DNA of 46,023 bases from Bacteroidales bacterium (GCA_024400565.1 JAKSMQ010000011.1:1-46023), one strand, 5' to 3'; counted from the first letter of the stretch, positions 16,581-25,091 are shown. Notes: generated by a model from the letters alone, not told the origin. A program made the numbers and translations.

Positions 16581-16599
16581 ACAGTTTGATAATATAAAA

Positions 16600-17295
16600 A
16601 TGAAACATTCTATTTTGATATTGATTGCTGCGGCCATGATGTGCGTTTCTTGCAAATCTGGCGTTACTGTTCTTGAAAGCCAGCAGGATACCTTCAGTTG
16701 GGTGATGGGCGAATATCTGGCTCAGAATATTATCTCCAGCGGCATCCAGATTGACAAGGAAATGGTACTTCGTGCTGTAGAGGCTACTCTCAACAAGGAG
16801 AAACAGCCTATCTCGGACGAAACCTACGAGCAGGTACTCTACTATCTGCAAGGTAATATTGAAATGCAACAGCGTGAGCAGATGCAACAACAGCGTGGTG
16901 CTGCTCAAGAACGACAGGAACAGTATTTTACAAAACTGCTTCAGGAGAAGCCGAATCTGAAACGCCATAAGTCGGGCTTCTACTACGAAGAGTTGCGTCC
17001 AGGTAATGGCGTTAACGCCAAATTGGGTACAGTAGTCGTGTTTGACTATAGAGGTATCAACTGTTATACCAATCAGGTTTCTGATGCAACCTATAACAAT
17101 CGCGAGCCTGTAACTCACGTCGTAGGCAATCCTATGTTCCCTGGTTTGATTGAAGCATTCCAGCTGATGAACGAAGGATCGCAATATCGTTTCTATTTCC
17201 CCTTCGAGTGTGCTTTCGACGGCTCGGGAACAGCAAGTATTCCTGCCTTTACGCCTGTAATCTACGAGATTGAACTGAAGGAGATTAAGAAATAA
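16600..17295 (+). CDS. FKBP-type peptidyl-prolyl isomerase lipoprotein
   Basis: The protein is predicted to speed proline isomerisation during folding of envelope proteins. With the start at 16600 it has 231 residues, beginning MKHSILILIAAAMMCVSC, a lipoprotein signal with the lipid cysteine at 18. An open frame extends further upstream inside the decarboxylase gene, but would bury this signal, so the shorter start is preferred. Residues 24-120 form the helical FKBP N-terminal dimerisation region, rich in Gln. Residues about 124-229 are the FKBP fold, with GFYYEEL, VVVFDYRG, PGLIEAFQLMNEGSQYRFYFP and a final VIYEIELKEI strand. It follows the decarboxylase by 19 bases and ends before a terminator at 17311. 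The enzyme class is firm; its clients are unknown. Confidence 0.9.
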   Translation: MKHSILILIAAAMMCVSCKSGVTVLESQQDTFSWVMGEYLAQNIISSGIQIDKEMVLRAVEATLNKEKQPISDETYEQVLYYLQGNIEMQQREQMQQQRGAAQERQEQYFTKLLQEKPNLKRHKSGFYYEELRPGNGVNAKLGTVVVFDYRGINCYTNQVSDATYNNREPVTHVVGNPMFPGLIEAFQLMNEGSQYRFYFPFECAFDGSGTASIPAFTPVIYEIELKEIKK

Positions 17296-17310
17296 TATCC
17301 TATAATAAAT

Positions 17311-17345
17311 CAATTGCCCCATAAGTCTCCGTTATGGGGCAATTG
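17311..17345. terminator. terminator between the FKBP gene and the phosphoesterase gene
   Basis: A perfect 14-bp inverted repeat, CAATTGCCCCATAA (17311-17324) and its complement (17332-17345), encloses a 7-base loop. It lies between convergent genes. The flanking T-tracts are short. Confidence 0.8.
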
Positions 17346-17447
17346 ACAATATTTGTTGAGCGAATCTGTCTTTCCTGGGGGCTGTAGGTCTTATCCGTTG
17401 AATAGGATCTTTCTAGGAATGATATTCTTACTGGCGAATATTGACCT

Positions 17448-17954
17448 TTATTTGGTTTCTCTGGTTGGAGTTCGGGGATATTCCATTATTTCCAGGTCTT
17501 TAGGCGTTCCGTCTAAGACAAATCTTACTAGAGTGCTAACCTGATGAAATCCTATGTATCCGGCTGCTCCGGGATTGATATGCAGAAGGTTATAGTCGTG
17601 GTCGTAGATAACCTTAAGAATGTGGGAGTGGCCGCTAATGAAGATGTCGGGTCTTTCCTGTTGTATCAGAGTCCGGATTGAAGCCTGATAATGGCGGGGG
17701 TAGCCTCCGATATGGGTCATCAGTATTTTCAGACCCTCGCGGCTGAAGAGTTGAATGCGTGGTACTTCATAGCGGATATCCTGTCCGTCAATATTGCCGA
17801 AAACAGCAACTATGGGCTTGAATTCTCTCAACTTGTCGAGTACTCCCGGACCAATATCTCCCGCATGCCAGAGTTCGTCGCAATCTTTGAAAAAAGAATA
17901 TACCTGAGGAGGAATAGTCCCATGAGTATCGGAGAGAATGCCTATGCGCTTCAT
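17448..17954 (-). CDS. YfcE/MJ0936-type metallophosphoesterase
   Basis: This small calcineurin-like phosphodiesterase has 168 residues, the usual size for the YfcE/MJ0936 group. All metal-binding blocks are present: SDTHG (8-12), HAGDIG (30-35), GNID (53-56), THIGG (80-84) and GHSH (108-111). NPGAAG (127-132) closes the active-site side. Members hydrolyse phosphodiesters such as bis-pNPP in vitro, and their cellular substrates are mostly unknown. The gene stands alone on the minus strand, with a TATCTTTG promoter box at 18012-18019, which reads across the promoter of the divergent EamA gene. Confidence 0.93.
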   Translation of the reverse strand: MKRIGILSDTHGTIPPQVYSFFKDCDELWHAGDIGPGVLDKLREFKPIVAVFGNIDGQDIRYEVPRIQLFSREGLKILMTHIGGYPRHYQASIRTLIQQERPDIFISGHSHILKVIYDHDYNLLHINPGAAGYIGFHQVSTLVRFVLDGTPKDLEIMEYPRTPTRETK

Positions 17955-17983
17955 GTTTTTTTCGCTATGTGTTAATTAATTTG

Positions 17984-17991
17984 TACCTTTG
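17984..17991 (+). promoter_or_regulatory. -7 box TACCTTTG for the EamA transporter gene
   Basis: TACCTTTG matches TAnnTTTG, 84 bases before the GTG start of the transporter. It faces the opposite-strand box at 18012-18019, so the two transcripts would overlap at their 5' ends. The -33 element is weak. Confidence 0.55.
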
Positions 17992-18011
17992 CAATCTCGT
18001 ATTTGCATCTG

Positions 18012-18019
18012 CAAAGATA
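18012..18019 (-). promoter_or_regulatory. -7 box TATCTTTG for the phosphoesterase gene
   Basis: On the minus strand CAAAGATA reads TATCTTTG, fitting TAnnTTTG, 58 bases upstream of the phosphoesterase start. Transcription would begin near 18005 and cross the plus-strand box at 17984-17991. Confidence 0.55.
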
Positions 18020-18074
18020 CAAATAATTTGATAACTGCCATAAAAATAATTGATTTATTAATATAATTCGTCTA

Positions 18075-19007
18075 GTGAAAGATTTCCGAAAATCTAAATT
18101 TTTCTCCACCTTTGGCAGTCAGTTGGTATTGTTGCTGTCGGCTGCTTTCTGGGGCTCTTCTTTTATTTTTACGAAAGGATTGTTTGAGACAGAACAGCCT
18201 TATATTTCAACTATTATCATTGTGTCTCTTCGGCTGCTGATAGCCACGCTCACGTTTTTCCCGTTCCTGATAATAACCAAAAAGTTAGAGCCAATCCGCA
18301 AGGGTGATTGGCTGATGATGATGCTACTCTCGTTCTGGGAACCCTACCTGTATATGATACTCGAAACTTCGGGCGTAAGTTATGTGAGTGGAAGTCTGGC
18401 GTCAATCATTATTGCGACAATCCCATTGTGTGTGCCCTTTGGTATGGCTGTCGTATTCAAGGAAAAACTAAATCCGATGGCAATAGTCGGAGTCCTGCTT
18501 TCTCTGGTAGGAATTGTTGTGATGATGATAAACGAAGAGGGTGGGGGATTGCACGTCGAAGCAAATCCTATCGGAATTCTTTTCCTGGTTGGGGCTGTCT
18601 TTGTGGCTGTAGTCTATACTGTGGTCTTGGTTAAGGTTCTGGGACGCTATAAACCCTATACGATTACCGCCTATCAGAATCTGTTCGGGCTGATTTATTT
18701 CATTCCTATTGTGCTGGTTTTTGAACGTGAGTCGTTGCCTATGCTGAGTTGGAGTTGGGAAATGTGGGGTAGACTGGCCTTTCTTGGGGTGTTCTGTTCT
18801 ACAGTCTCGTATGTCTGCTTTAATATTGGTATCAAGTCAGTTGGAGCAACAGCGGCCTCAGTCTATAATAATCTGATTCCTGTCTTTACCCTGATACTTG
18901 CCGTTGCTATTGGACAGGAGTCTCTTACTATTACCAAGGTGGCAGGTATGGCTATCGTAATGCTGGGTCTGTTTCTGGCTCAGATTAAGAAAAAAACAGC
19001 CCAATAG
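18075..19007 (+). CDS. EamA/DMT-family membrane transporter
   Basis: The 310-residue protein is a drug/metabolite-superfamily transporter with two EamA halves and about ten hydrophobic helices. The first half begins LVLLLSAAFWGSSFIFTKG and ends around LVGIVVMMINEEGG. The second begins at about residue 168, with GILFLVGAVFVAVVYTVVLV, and ends GMAIVMLGLFLAQIKKK. The conserved helix carrying VGATAASVYNNLIPVFTLI is characteristic. Members export amino acids, nucleobases or other small metabolites; the substrate here cannot be told. The start is GTG at 18075. Single gene, divergent from the phosphoesterase. Confidence 0.93.
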   Translation: MKDFRKSKFFSTFGSQLVLLLSAAFWGSSFIFTKGLFETEQPYISTIIIVSLRLLIATLTFFPFLIITKKLEPIRKGDWLMMMLLSFWEPYLYMILETSGVSYVSGSLASIIIATIPLCVPFGMAVVFKEKLNPMAIVGVLLSLVGIVVMMINEEGGGLHVEANPIGILFLVGAVFVAVVYTVVLVKVLGRYKPYTITAYQNLFGLIYFIPIVLVFERESLPMLSWSWEMWGRLAFLGVFCSTVSYVCFNIGIKSVGATAASVYNNLIPVFTLILAVAIGQESLTITKVAGMAIVMLGLFLAQIKKKTAQ

Positions 19008-19105
19008 AGTCTTCCTTACAGACTGATTTGTTGAATAGATTGAAATCGGGGTGCTTTTTCATACATGGCGATACAATATTAATTATTATTATTCGTTATT
19101 AAAAT

Positions 19106-19999
19106 ATGAAAAAGACGAAGATTCTCATTTTAGCGGCTTTGGTTGCTTTGTTTTTTGCAGGATGCAAGCCTGAGCAATCCGAACCCGCATATATCACTAT
19201 AAATGCAGTAACCCTTGATCGTGGTAATGACGACAACTGGAACCACAAGGAGAGCGGATTCTTCTCCAATCTGATAGATGCTGTGTCTGTATCCTATTGG
19301 GTGAAAGGTGATAAGGCCTGGACAACGCTGGGAACATTCCAGCTGCCTTGCACAATTCCTGTGCTTCGGGAAGGAGAGATTGATACCATGCAGATTGAGC
19401 CCATTATCAAGCAGAATGGTATTGCATCAACCCGAATCTATTATCCCTACTATCGCTCAATAGGTCTTGGCAGACAGACTCTTGTGCCCGGTCAGGTATT
19501 GAATCTCGACACGCTTCATACTACTTTCAAATCCAGTAATACAGTCAAAGTGGCATGGGAAGAGTATTTTACACCTACTTCCAATATCCGTCTGGATTCT
19601 GTTGTTCGCCTTGTAACTCATCCCGATACGGTTCTGTCTGGCAATGGCTGTGGCGTAATTCGAGTCTCACCCGATCAGACTTCTGTGAATTTCTGGTCGG
19701 ACAGTCTTTTGGTTTTGAATAATCCATCGGCTTATGTGTATCTTGAAATGGACTATTGGACAGATTTTGAGCTTAGTGTGGGTTTCAATAATCCTGAACG
19801 GGTTGGTGGGGCCAATATTATCAATGCAGCCATGACGCTTTATCGCAACACTCATTGGCAGAAGATTTACATCAATCTTGGAAAATTGTGGCGTCAGTAT
19901 AACAACTATCCCTATATCCGACTCTATTTCACAGCTCTCAATGGTGAGAAACGGTCGGGTAATATTTATCTCGACAACATGAAGGTTGTTGTGATGTAG
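19106..19999 (+). CDS. hypothetical lipoprotein
   Basis: The 297-residue protein has a lipoprotein signal (MKKTKILILAALVALFFAGC, lipid cysteine at 20), so it should be anchored to a membrane, probably the outer one. The rest is rich in Tyr, Trp, Asn and Thr and looks mostly beta-stranded, with segments such as VYLEMDYWTDFELSVGF and a C-terminal NIYLDNMKVVVM. The last part resembles carbohydrate-binding jelly-roll strands, but I see no catalytic motif and do not recognise the family. It lies 57 bases upstream of the sugar transferase gene and may share its transcript, which would fit an envelope or polysaccharide role. Function unknown. Confidence 0.8.
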   Translation: MKKTKILILAALVALFFAGCKPEQSEPAYITINAVTLDRGNDDNWNHKESGFFSNLIDAVSVSYWVKGDKAWTTLGTFQLPCTIPVLREGEIDTMQIEPIIKQNGIASTRIYYPYYRSIGLGRQTLVPGQVLNLDTLHTTFKSSNTVKVAWEEYFTPTSNIRLDSVVRLVTHPDTVLSGNGCGVIRVSPDQTSVNFWSDSLLVLNNPSAYVYLEMDYWTDFELSVGFNNPERVGGANIINAAMTLYRNTHWQKIYINLGKLWRQYNNYPYIRLYFTALNGEKRSGNIYLDNMKVVVM

Positions 20000-20056
20000 T
20001 CTGTCAGAGTACGATTTTACATTTCTATTTACTTACCTATACTTCAATATCCTATA

Positions 20057-21478
20057 ATGAATAATAAGCGTCAGATATTCAAGTATGTGCTGTGTGATTT
20101 TCTGGCAGCTGTACTCGCATGGGGGGCGTTGTTTCTCATTCGCAAAACCTGGTTGGAAGCGACCTCTTTCAACGATGTGAATGAGGTGTTTAGTGATAAG
20201 AACTTCTGGGTAGGAATTATCGTTATTCCTATCTCGTGGATATGTCTTTATATCTTTCAGGGGGCATATAAGGATGTGTATCGTAAGTCGCGACTGAAGG
20301 AGCTCCAGCAGACGGCAGCAGCCTCATTGTTAGGCGTGATAGTTATCTTCTTTGCCCTTCTGCTCGACGACGAGCTGACCAGCTACCGCTATTATTATCT
20401 CTCTTTCTGCATCCTCCTGCTCATTCACTTCACATTGACTTATCTGGGCCGGCTCTGTATCACCACACACACGGCACATCTTATCCATACCCGCCAGATT
20501 GGCTATCCTACTTTGATGATAGGAAGCAGTCAGAAGGCATATCAGACCTATCTTGAACTTGAGAACCAAGAAGTATACTCGGGGAACAAGTTCGTGGGTT
20601 TTGTGAAGGTTAACAGCTCTGTCGATTCTCACCTAGAGTCAGTAATGCCTTGTCTTGGACATGTGACTGATGTGAATAGTCTGATAGAGAAATACCATAT
20701 TGAAGAGGTTCTGATAGCTGTTGAAGAGAAAGAAAAAGAACAGATTAACCAGATTATTCGCACAGTTGATTCCCGTTTTGCCGACGTGTTGATTAAGATT
20801 TCTCCCGAGCAGCGTGATATTATTTTCGGGTCTGTAAAGATTAACTCTATCTTCCATTCTCCTCTTATTACTATCAATCCCAGACTGATGGAGGAGTGGC
20901 AGTATAGTCTCAAGCGACTGCTCGATATCCTTGTGTCGCTTATAGCGATGTTGATTCTCTCGCCCGTTTATCTCATTACGGCAATCCTGGTAAAATGTTC
21001 TTCTCCAGGACCTATCTTCTATGCACAGGAACGTATCGGCTATCACGGTAAACCATTCAAGATGCACAAGTTCCGTTCGATGTATGTGGATGCCGAGAAG
21101 GCGGGTCCGGCACTATCGAAGGATAATGATCCTCGTATCACCCCCTTTGGCCGTTTCATGCGGAAGGTTCGTCTGGATGAGATTCCTCAGTTCTATAATG
21201 TCTTAAGAGGAACCATGTCTCTGGTCGGACCCAGGCCCGAGCGACAGTATTTTATCGACCAGATTGTGGAGCGTGCCCCCGAGTATCTGTTGTTGCAGAA
21301 GATAAAGCCTGGCATCACCTCGTGGGGACAGGTAAAGTACGGATATGCCGAGAATGTTGACGAGATGGTGGAGCGTCTTCGCTACGATCTTCTCTATCTG
21401 GAAAATATGTCTATCGCGACTGATGTTAAGATATTACTTTATACGGTAATAATTATCATAGAAGGCCGCGGTAAATAG
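20057..21478 (+). CDS. polyprenyl-phosphate sugar-phosphate transferase (WbaP/WcaJ type)
   Basis: This enzyme attaches the first sugar-phosphate to undecaprenyl phosphate at the inner membrane, starting synthesis of a surface polysaccharide. The 473-residue protein has four N-terminal hydrophobic helices (about 8-28, 50-68, 87-104, 111-130), a CoA-binding-like middle domain (about 150-250), a re-entrant helix (about 285-314) and the catalytic domain. Signature blocks are SSPGPIFYAQERIG (315-328), KFRSM (338-342), RKVRLDEIPQF (369-379), LVGPRPE (389-395) and PGITSWGQV (418-426). No other polysaccharide genes lie beside it, so it may prime O-antigen or glycan synthesis encoded elsewhere. In related Bacteroidetes such enzymes serve LPS that anchors type IX-secreted proteins. 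The nuclease lipoprotein gene follows after 17 bases. Confidence 0.95.
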   Translation: MNNKRQIFKYVLCDFLAAVLAWGALFLIRKTWLEATSFNDVNEVFSDKNFWVGIIVIPISWICLYIFQGAYKDVYRKSRLKELQQTAAASLLGVIVIFFALLLDDELTSYRYYYLSFCILLLIHFTLTYLGRLCITTHTAHLIHTRQIGYPTLMIGSSQKAYQTYLELENQEVYSGNKFVGFVKVNSSVDSHLESVMPCLGHVTDVNSLIEKYHIEEVLIAVEEKEKEQINQIIRTVDSRFADVLIKISPEQRDIIFGSVKINSIFHSPLITINPRLMEEWQYSLKRLLDILVSLIAMLILSPVYLITAILVKCSSPGPIFYAQERIGYHGKPFKMHKFRSMYVDAEKAGPALSKDNDPRITPFGRFMRKVRLDEIPQFYNVLRGTMSLVGPRPERQYFIDQIVERAPEYLLLQKIKPGITSWGQVKYGYAENVDEMVERLRYDLLYLENMSIATDVKILLYTVIIIIEGRGK

Positions 21479-21495
21479 ATTAAATAATCACTCCG

Positions 21496-22335
21496 ATGAA
21501 GAAATTATTCATTCTGATACTATTTCCATTCCTGCTGAGTATGAGTTGTGGTAGTGGAACTCCTTTTACTCAGGAATCCCCCCAACCTAGACAGGAAAAG
21601 GACAACCACTCCGATCGCTGGGAGGCTCGCGATCCTAAGGATCTTCCTTGGAGTCATCTGCTCCCCCGATATACTGACCCCAAGGCTGTGGTAGCTCACA
21701 AAGCCTATACATTGGAATATTCAGAAGAGCACGAACAGCCTCTTTGGGTAGCATATCTGCTCACCCGTGAGTATGTCAACGGAACCCAGCCCCGCACCAA
21801 TGATTTCCGTGAGGATACGGATATTGCAACCGTGTCGGCCCAGCTGGAGGATTACAGACGCTCGGGCTATTCCCGCGGACATCTCTGCCCCGCAGGCGAT
21901 ATGAAATGGGACTATCAGGCTATGAGTGAATCGTTCCTTTTGAGTAATATGTGTCCTCAGACCAATGCTTTCAACGATGGAGTGTGGAAGCGTATGGAGG
22001 AGCAGACCCGCAGATGGGCTCAGTACTACGATAGTCTTTATGTCGTAACGGGTCCTGTGCTTCAGCCAGGCTTGGCTACTATCGGCGAAAACAAAGTGAG
22101 TGTGCCCGACTATTACTACAAAATTGTATACGACCCCCGTCGCCAGGAAGCCATCTGTTTCTTAGTGGCTCAGGACGATGCAAAAGGTAAGGTATTGGAA
22201 GATTATATTACCACTATCGATGAAGTGGAGTCTTGCACAGGATTGGACTTCTTCCCCCAACTGCCCGATGAGATTGAAACAAAGATTGAGTCTCAATGCG
22301 ATAAGAAGAAATGGAAGTGGGGCAGAGAACGTTAA
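21496..22335 (+). CDS. DNA/RNA non-specific endonuclease lipoprotein (NUC family)
   Basis: The protein is a predicted secreted nuclease of the NucA/EndA beta-beta-alpha-metal family. The 279 residues begin with a lipoprotein signal (MKKLFILILFPFLLSMSC, lipid cysteine at 18). The catalytic block is YSRGHLCPAGDM (125-136), where family members usually have DRGH; His129 is the expected general base. It is followed by LLSNMCPQTNAFNDGVWKRME (about 148-168), whose Asn160 is the likely metal ligand, and VVTGPVL. Lipid anchoring suggests degradation of extracellular nucleic acids at the cell surface for nutrition. It lies 17 bases after the sugar transferase gene and 39 before the DUF2461 gene, so the three may be cotranscribed. 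Confidence 0.93.
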   Translation: MKKLFILILFPFLLSMSCGSGTPFTQESPQPRQEKDNHSDRWEARDPKDLPWSHLLPRYTDPKAVVAHKAYTLEYSEEHEQPLWVAYLLTREYVNGTQPRTNDFREDTDIATVSAQLEDYRRSGYSRGHLCPAGDMKWDYQAMSESFLLSNMCPQTNAFNDGVWKRMEEQTRRWAQYYDSLYVVTGPVLQPGLATIGENKVSVPDYYYKIVYDPRRQEAICFLVAQDDAKGKVLEDYITTIDEVESCTGLDFFPQLPDEIETKIESQCDKKKWKWGRER

Positions 22336-22374
22336 TCATTATTTCAAATAAAGAACCTTAATACGCTACCTCTT

Positions 22375-23058
22375 ATGCTGATCAAAGATACTATGCCGTT
22401 TGTTCGCGACCTGATGATGAACAACAATCGCGAGTGGTTCCAGGAGAACAAGCCCCGTTGGGAATCTGTCAAGAAGAGTTTTCTCGAATACACCCAGATC
22501 TGTATCGACGAGATGGTAAAGCTTGACCCCAGCCTGGGTACCCCCAAACCCAGTCAATGTATGTACAGAATCTATCGCGATGTCAGATTCTCCAACGACA
22601 AACGTCCCTATAAGGCTCATGTGTCGTTCTTTATAGCCACAGGCGGTGTGAAGCGGACTGGCGTTCCTGGTTATTATGTGCAGTTTGCACCCGAGGAGGA
22701 AGACGGCTGTTTTATGGGCGGCGGCATTTTTATGCCCGATGGACCCGCCTTGAGTGCTATCCGCCAGGAGATTTTTTACAATACCGAAGAGTTCCTTTCC
22801 ATCATTAATGACGAAGAATACAAGCGTTGGTTTCCCGGCGGTTTCTGGGACCCCTGGCCTTTGAAGTCAGCCCCCAAAGGCTACGACAAGAACTGGGAAC
22901 ATATCAAGCTTCTCAACCATCGTAATTATTGTTGTATGCACGAGGTCAAAGAAGATCTTGTAAACAGTAAGGACCTGGTAGACTATACCCTTGAGTGTTT
23001 CCGTGCTTCGCTCAAACTGAATCAGTTCATACAGAAAGCCATGTACGAACTGATTTAG
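22375..23058 (+). CDS. DUF2461 domain protein
   Basis: The 227-residue protein matches DUF2461 (TIGR02453 type). Diagnostic motifs are NREWFQENK (18-26) near the N-terminus and RIYRDVRFSNDKRPYK (65-80), followed by GYYVQFAP and GGGIFMPDGPALSAIRQEI. It has no signal peptide and should be cytosolic. Members occur widely in Bacteroidetes, actinobacteria and fungi. Their biochemical function is not established, and nothing in the neighbourhood settles it. It ends a four-gene plus-strand run beginning with the lipoprotein at 19106. Confidence 0.92.
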   Translation: MLIKDTMPFVRDLMMNNNREWFQENKPRWESVKKSFLEYTQICIDEMVKLDPSLGTPKPSQCMYRIYRDVRFSNDKRPYKAHVSFFIATGGVKRTGVPGYYVQFAPEEEDGCFMGGGIFMPDGPALSAIRQEIFYNTEEFLSIINDEEYKRWFPGGFWDPWPLKSAPKGYDKNWEHIKLLNHRNYCCMHEVKEDLVNSKDLVDYTLECFRASLKLNQFIQKAMYELI

Positions 23059-23117
23059 CCGATGGATGAAAATGTAAAATATTTTAAGGTTTTAACATTT
23101 ATGTCGTAACTTTTTTG

Positions 23118-23125
23118 TAATTTTG
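23118..23125 (+). promoter_or_regulatory. -7 box TAATTTTG for the MFS transporter gene
   Basis: TAATTTTG fits TAnnTTTG, 46 bases before the start codon of the transporter. The -33 element is only partly matched (TTTA about 20 bases upstream). Confidence 0.55.
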
Positions 23126-23171
23126 CATTTTCATTTGATAGAAGAAATAATAATTAAAATACTAATAAACA

Positions 23172-24605
23172 ATGACTGAAAAGATTTACAAATTCATCAA
23201 CGACAATCCTGTAGCTCGTTGGTCGGCGCTGATTCTCATCGCGCTGATGATGTTCTTCGGCTACATGTTCGTCGACGTAATGTCGCCCATTCAGGCTCTT
23301 GTAGAGGCTGAACGCGGTTGGGATCCCTCGGCCTTCGGTACCTATGCTGCAGGCGAGTACATCCTCAACGTATGCGGTTTCCTTATTCTTGCAGGTATTA
23401 TCCTCGACAAGATGGGTATCCGTTTTACCGGCACACTTTCTGCATCCTTGATGTTAGTAGGTGCTGTTATCAAATTTGTCGGTATCAGTGACTGGTTCCA
23501 GGGTACTGGCATGCACGAGTGGCTCGGCTCCTGGTGGGTTTCCATGCCTGCAAGTGCCAAGATGGCTGCTCTCGGTTTCATGATCTTCGGTTGCGGCTGC
23601 GAAATGGCCGGTATCACCGTAAGCCGTGCTATCGCTAAATGGTTCGAAGGCAAGGAAATGGCTCTCGCTATGGGTCTTGAGATGGCTATCGCCCGTGTTG
23701 GTGTATTCGCTATCTTCTCTATCTCCCCCTGGCTCGCAGCTAAGCTCGGTACCTCCGTATTCGGCAAGGAAACCATCGTGGCTCCCGTAGCTTTCTGCAC
23801 CGTTCTTCTCTGCATCGGTCTTATCTTCTTCCTCGTTTTCTGTGTTCTCGACAAGAAATTCGACAAACAGCTTGGCGAACAGTCTACTGGCGAATCTGAA
23901 GAAGAGTTCAAGATCAGCGACGTAGGAACTATCCTTACCAGCAAGACCTTCTGGATTGTAGCTCTCCTCTGCGTTCTTTACTACTCTGCTATCTTTCCCT
24001 TCCAGCGTTATGGTGCCAACATGCTCCAGTGCAACATCGGTGATATGACCGCTCAGCAGGCATCCAACATCTTCCGTTGGTTCCCCATTGGTGCAGCTGC
24101 AATTACTCCTTTCCTCGGTAACTTCCTCGACCGCAAGGGTAAAGGTGCTACCATGCTCATCTTCGGTGCCATGCTTCTCATCGTATGTCATCTTGTATTT
24201 GCCTTTGTACTTCCTGCTACCCACAGCAAGCTTATCGCTTACGTAACTATCGTAGTTCTCGGTATCTCCTTCGCTTTGGTTCCTGCAGCTCTCTGGCCCA
24301 GCGTTCCCAAGATTATGGATCCCCGCTACCTCGGTAGTGCTTACAGCTTGATTTTCTGGGTACAGAACGTAGGTCTCTGCTTCGTTCCTATGATTATCGG
24401 TAACGTACTCCAGAGCTCCAATGCCAACAACCCTGCTGTTATTCAGGCAAAGGCTGCTGGTGCAGAGTTCATCCCCTACGACTACACTACTCCTCTGATT
24501 ATCTTCGCTAGCTTTGGTGTTGCCGCTCTCCTCATTGCACTTTATCTCAAGGCAATGGACAAGAAGCAGAACCTCGGTCTCGAAGAGCCCAATATCAAGA
24601 AATAA
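23172..24605 (+). CDS. MFS transporter
   Basis: The 477-residue protein is a major-facilitator transporter with 12 hydrophobic helices and a central acidic loop (about 238-255, rich in Glu/Ser). The first helix pair is followed by LDKMGIRFTG (76-85), the MFS loop 2-3 motif, and the second half has the equivalent FLDRKGKGATM. The overall pattern (MSPIQALVEAERGW, GCEMAGITVSRAIAKWFEGKEMALAMG, SVPKIMDPRYLGSAYSL) resembles MFSD1-like/nitrate-permease-like carriers in Bacteroidetes. The substrate is unknown; dipeptides or organic acids are possible from relatives. Codon use is highly biased, suggesting strong expression. A terminator follows directly at 24631. Confidence 0.92.
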   Translation: MTEKIYKFINDNPVARWSALILIALMMFFGYMFVDVMSPIQALVEAERGWDPSAFGTYAAGEYILNVCGFLILAGIILDKMGIRFTGTLSASLMLVGAVIKFVGISDWFQGTGMHEWLGSWWVSMPASAKMAALGFMIFGCGCEMAGITVSRAIAKWFEGKEMALAMGLEMAIARVGVFAIFSISPWLAAKLGTSVFGKETIVAPVAFCTVLLCIGLIFFLVFCVLDKKFDKQLGEQSTGESEEEFKISDVGTILTSKTFWIVALLCVLYYSAIFPFQRYGANMLQCNIGDMTAQQASNIFRWFPIGAAAITPFLGNFLDRKGKGATMLIFGAMLLIVCHLVFAFVLPATHSKLIAYVTIVVLGISFALVPAALWPSVPKIMDPRYLGSAYSLIFWVQNVGLCFVPMIIGNVLQSSNANNPAVIQAKAAGAEFIPYDYTTPLIIFASFGVAALLIALYLKAMDKKQNLGLEEPNIKK

Positions 24606-24630
24606 ACAATATTTCTGATAATAGATATCG

Positions 24631-24659
24631 AAGAGTCCTTCGCTTGGCGAGGGACTCTT
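24631..24659 (+). terminator. terminator after the MFS transporter gene
   Basis: AAGAGTCCTTCGC pairs with GCGAGGGACTCTT (one G-T wobble), loop TTG, followed by TTCATTAT. It begins 26 bases after the stop codon. Confidence 0.85.
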
Positions 24660-24743
24660 TCATTATATATTAATGTGTACAAAGAGCTACTCAAGCCTCA
24701 TATCTGATGTCGTAAAAAGTGCCTCCATTGACTCCTTCAAAGA

Positions 24744-24843
24744 TAGCCTAAGCTAGTCGTAAAAATAACATAGGCTAACTGGTCACTTAGCCTATGCTAA
24801 GTAGCCATCTAGCTTAGGCTATTGCGGCAGTTAGCCTAAGCTA
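24744..24843. repeat. five alternating copies of TAGCCTAAGCTA
   Basis: The near-palindrome occurs as TAGCCTAAGCTA (24744-24755), TAGGCTA (24771-24777), TTAGCCTATGCTAA (24787-24800), TAGCTTAGGCTA (24810-24821) and TAGCCTAAGCTA (24832-24843). Orientation alternates, so several mutually exclusive hairpins can form. Confidence 0.85.
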
Positions 24844-24849
24844 TTTTTT
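24810..24849 (+). terminator. terminator-like hairpin closing the palindrome cluster
   Basis: The last two repeat copies (24810-24821 and 24832-24843) form a perfect 12-bp stem around a 10-base loop and are followed by six T residues. This is an intrinsic terminator for a transcript entering from the left, either MFS read-through or a small RNA. Confidence 0.75.
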
Positions 24850-24865
24850 GACCCACCTTTTCCCG

Positions 24866-24897
24866 TTTGTGAAATTGGATTATTTTTCGTATCTTTG
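24866..24897 (+). promoter_or_regulatory. Bacteroidetes promoter TTTG-N20-TATCTTTG
   Basis: TTTG at 24866-24869 and TATCTTTG at 24890-24897 are separated by 20 bases, an exact match to the phylum consensus. Transcription should begin near 24904, giving a leader of almost 190 bases for the lipoprotein gene. Confidence 0.85.
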
Positions 24898-25091
24898 CAA
24901 GTCAATAAGTAGATATTGATATCGTGTAATGATTTGATTTGCAGAAAGAAATTTCTCTTTTGTTGTTATTTGGCATCGACTTTTTTCTCTTTGCCGATAT
25001 CTGGTCACTTATTATGCCATTTAATATTTTGAAACAAACATCACGATATATTAACAGCACGTATCACCATCTATAATCTATCAACCCCAAT

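Larger units (their letters stand above)
24606..25091. other. intergenic region with palindrome cluster and promoter
   Basis: This 486-base gap holds the MFS terminator, five copies of a near-palindrome at 24744-24843 ending in a second terminator-like hairpin, and a textbook promoter at 24866-24897. A leader of about 190 bases follows before the lipoprotein start. I see no protein frame; a small RNA ending at 24849 is possible. Confidence 0.7.

Noticed and set aside
16501-16599. upstream extension of the FKBP lipoprotein gene
   Set aside because: It lies inside the decarboxylase gene and would bury the lipoprotein signal that starts at 16600.
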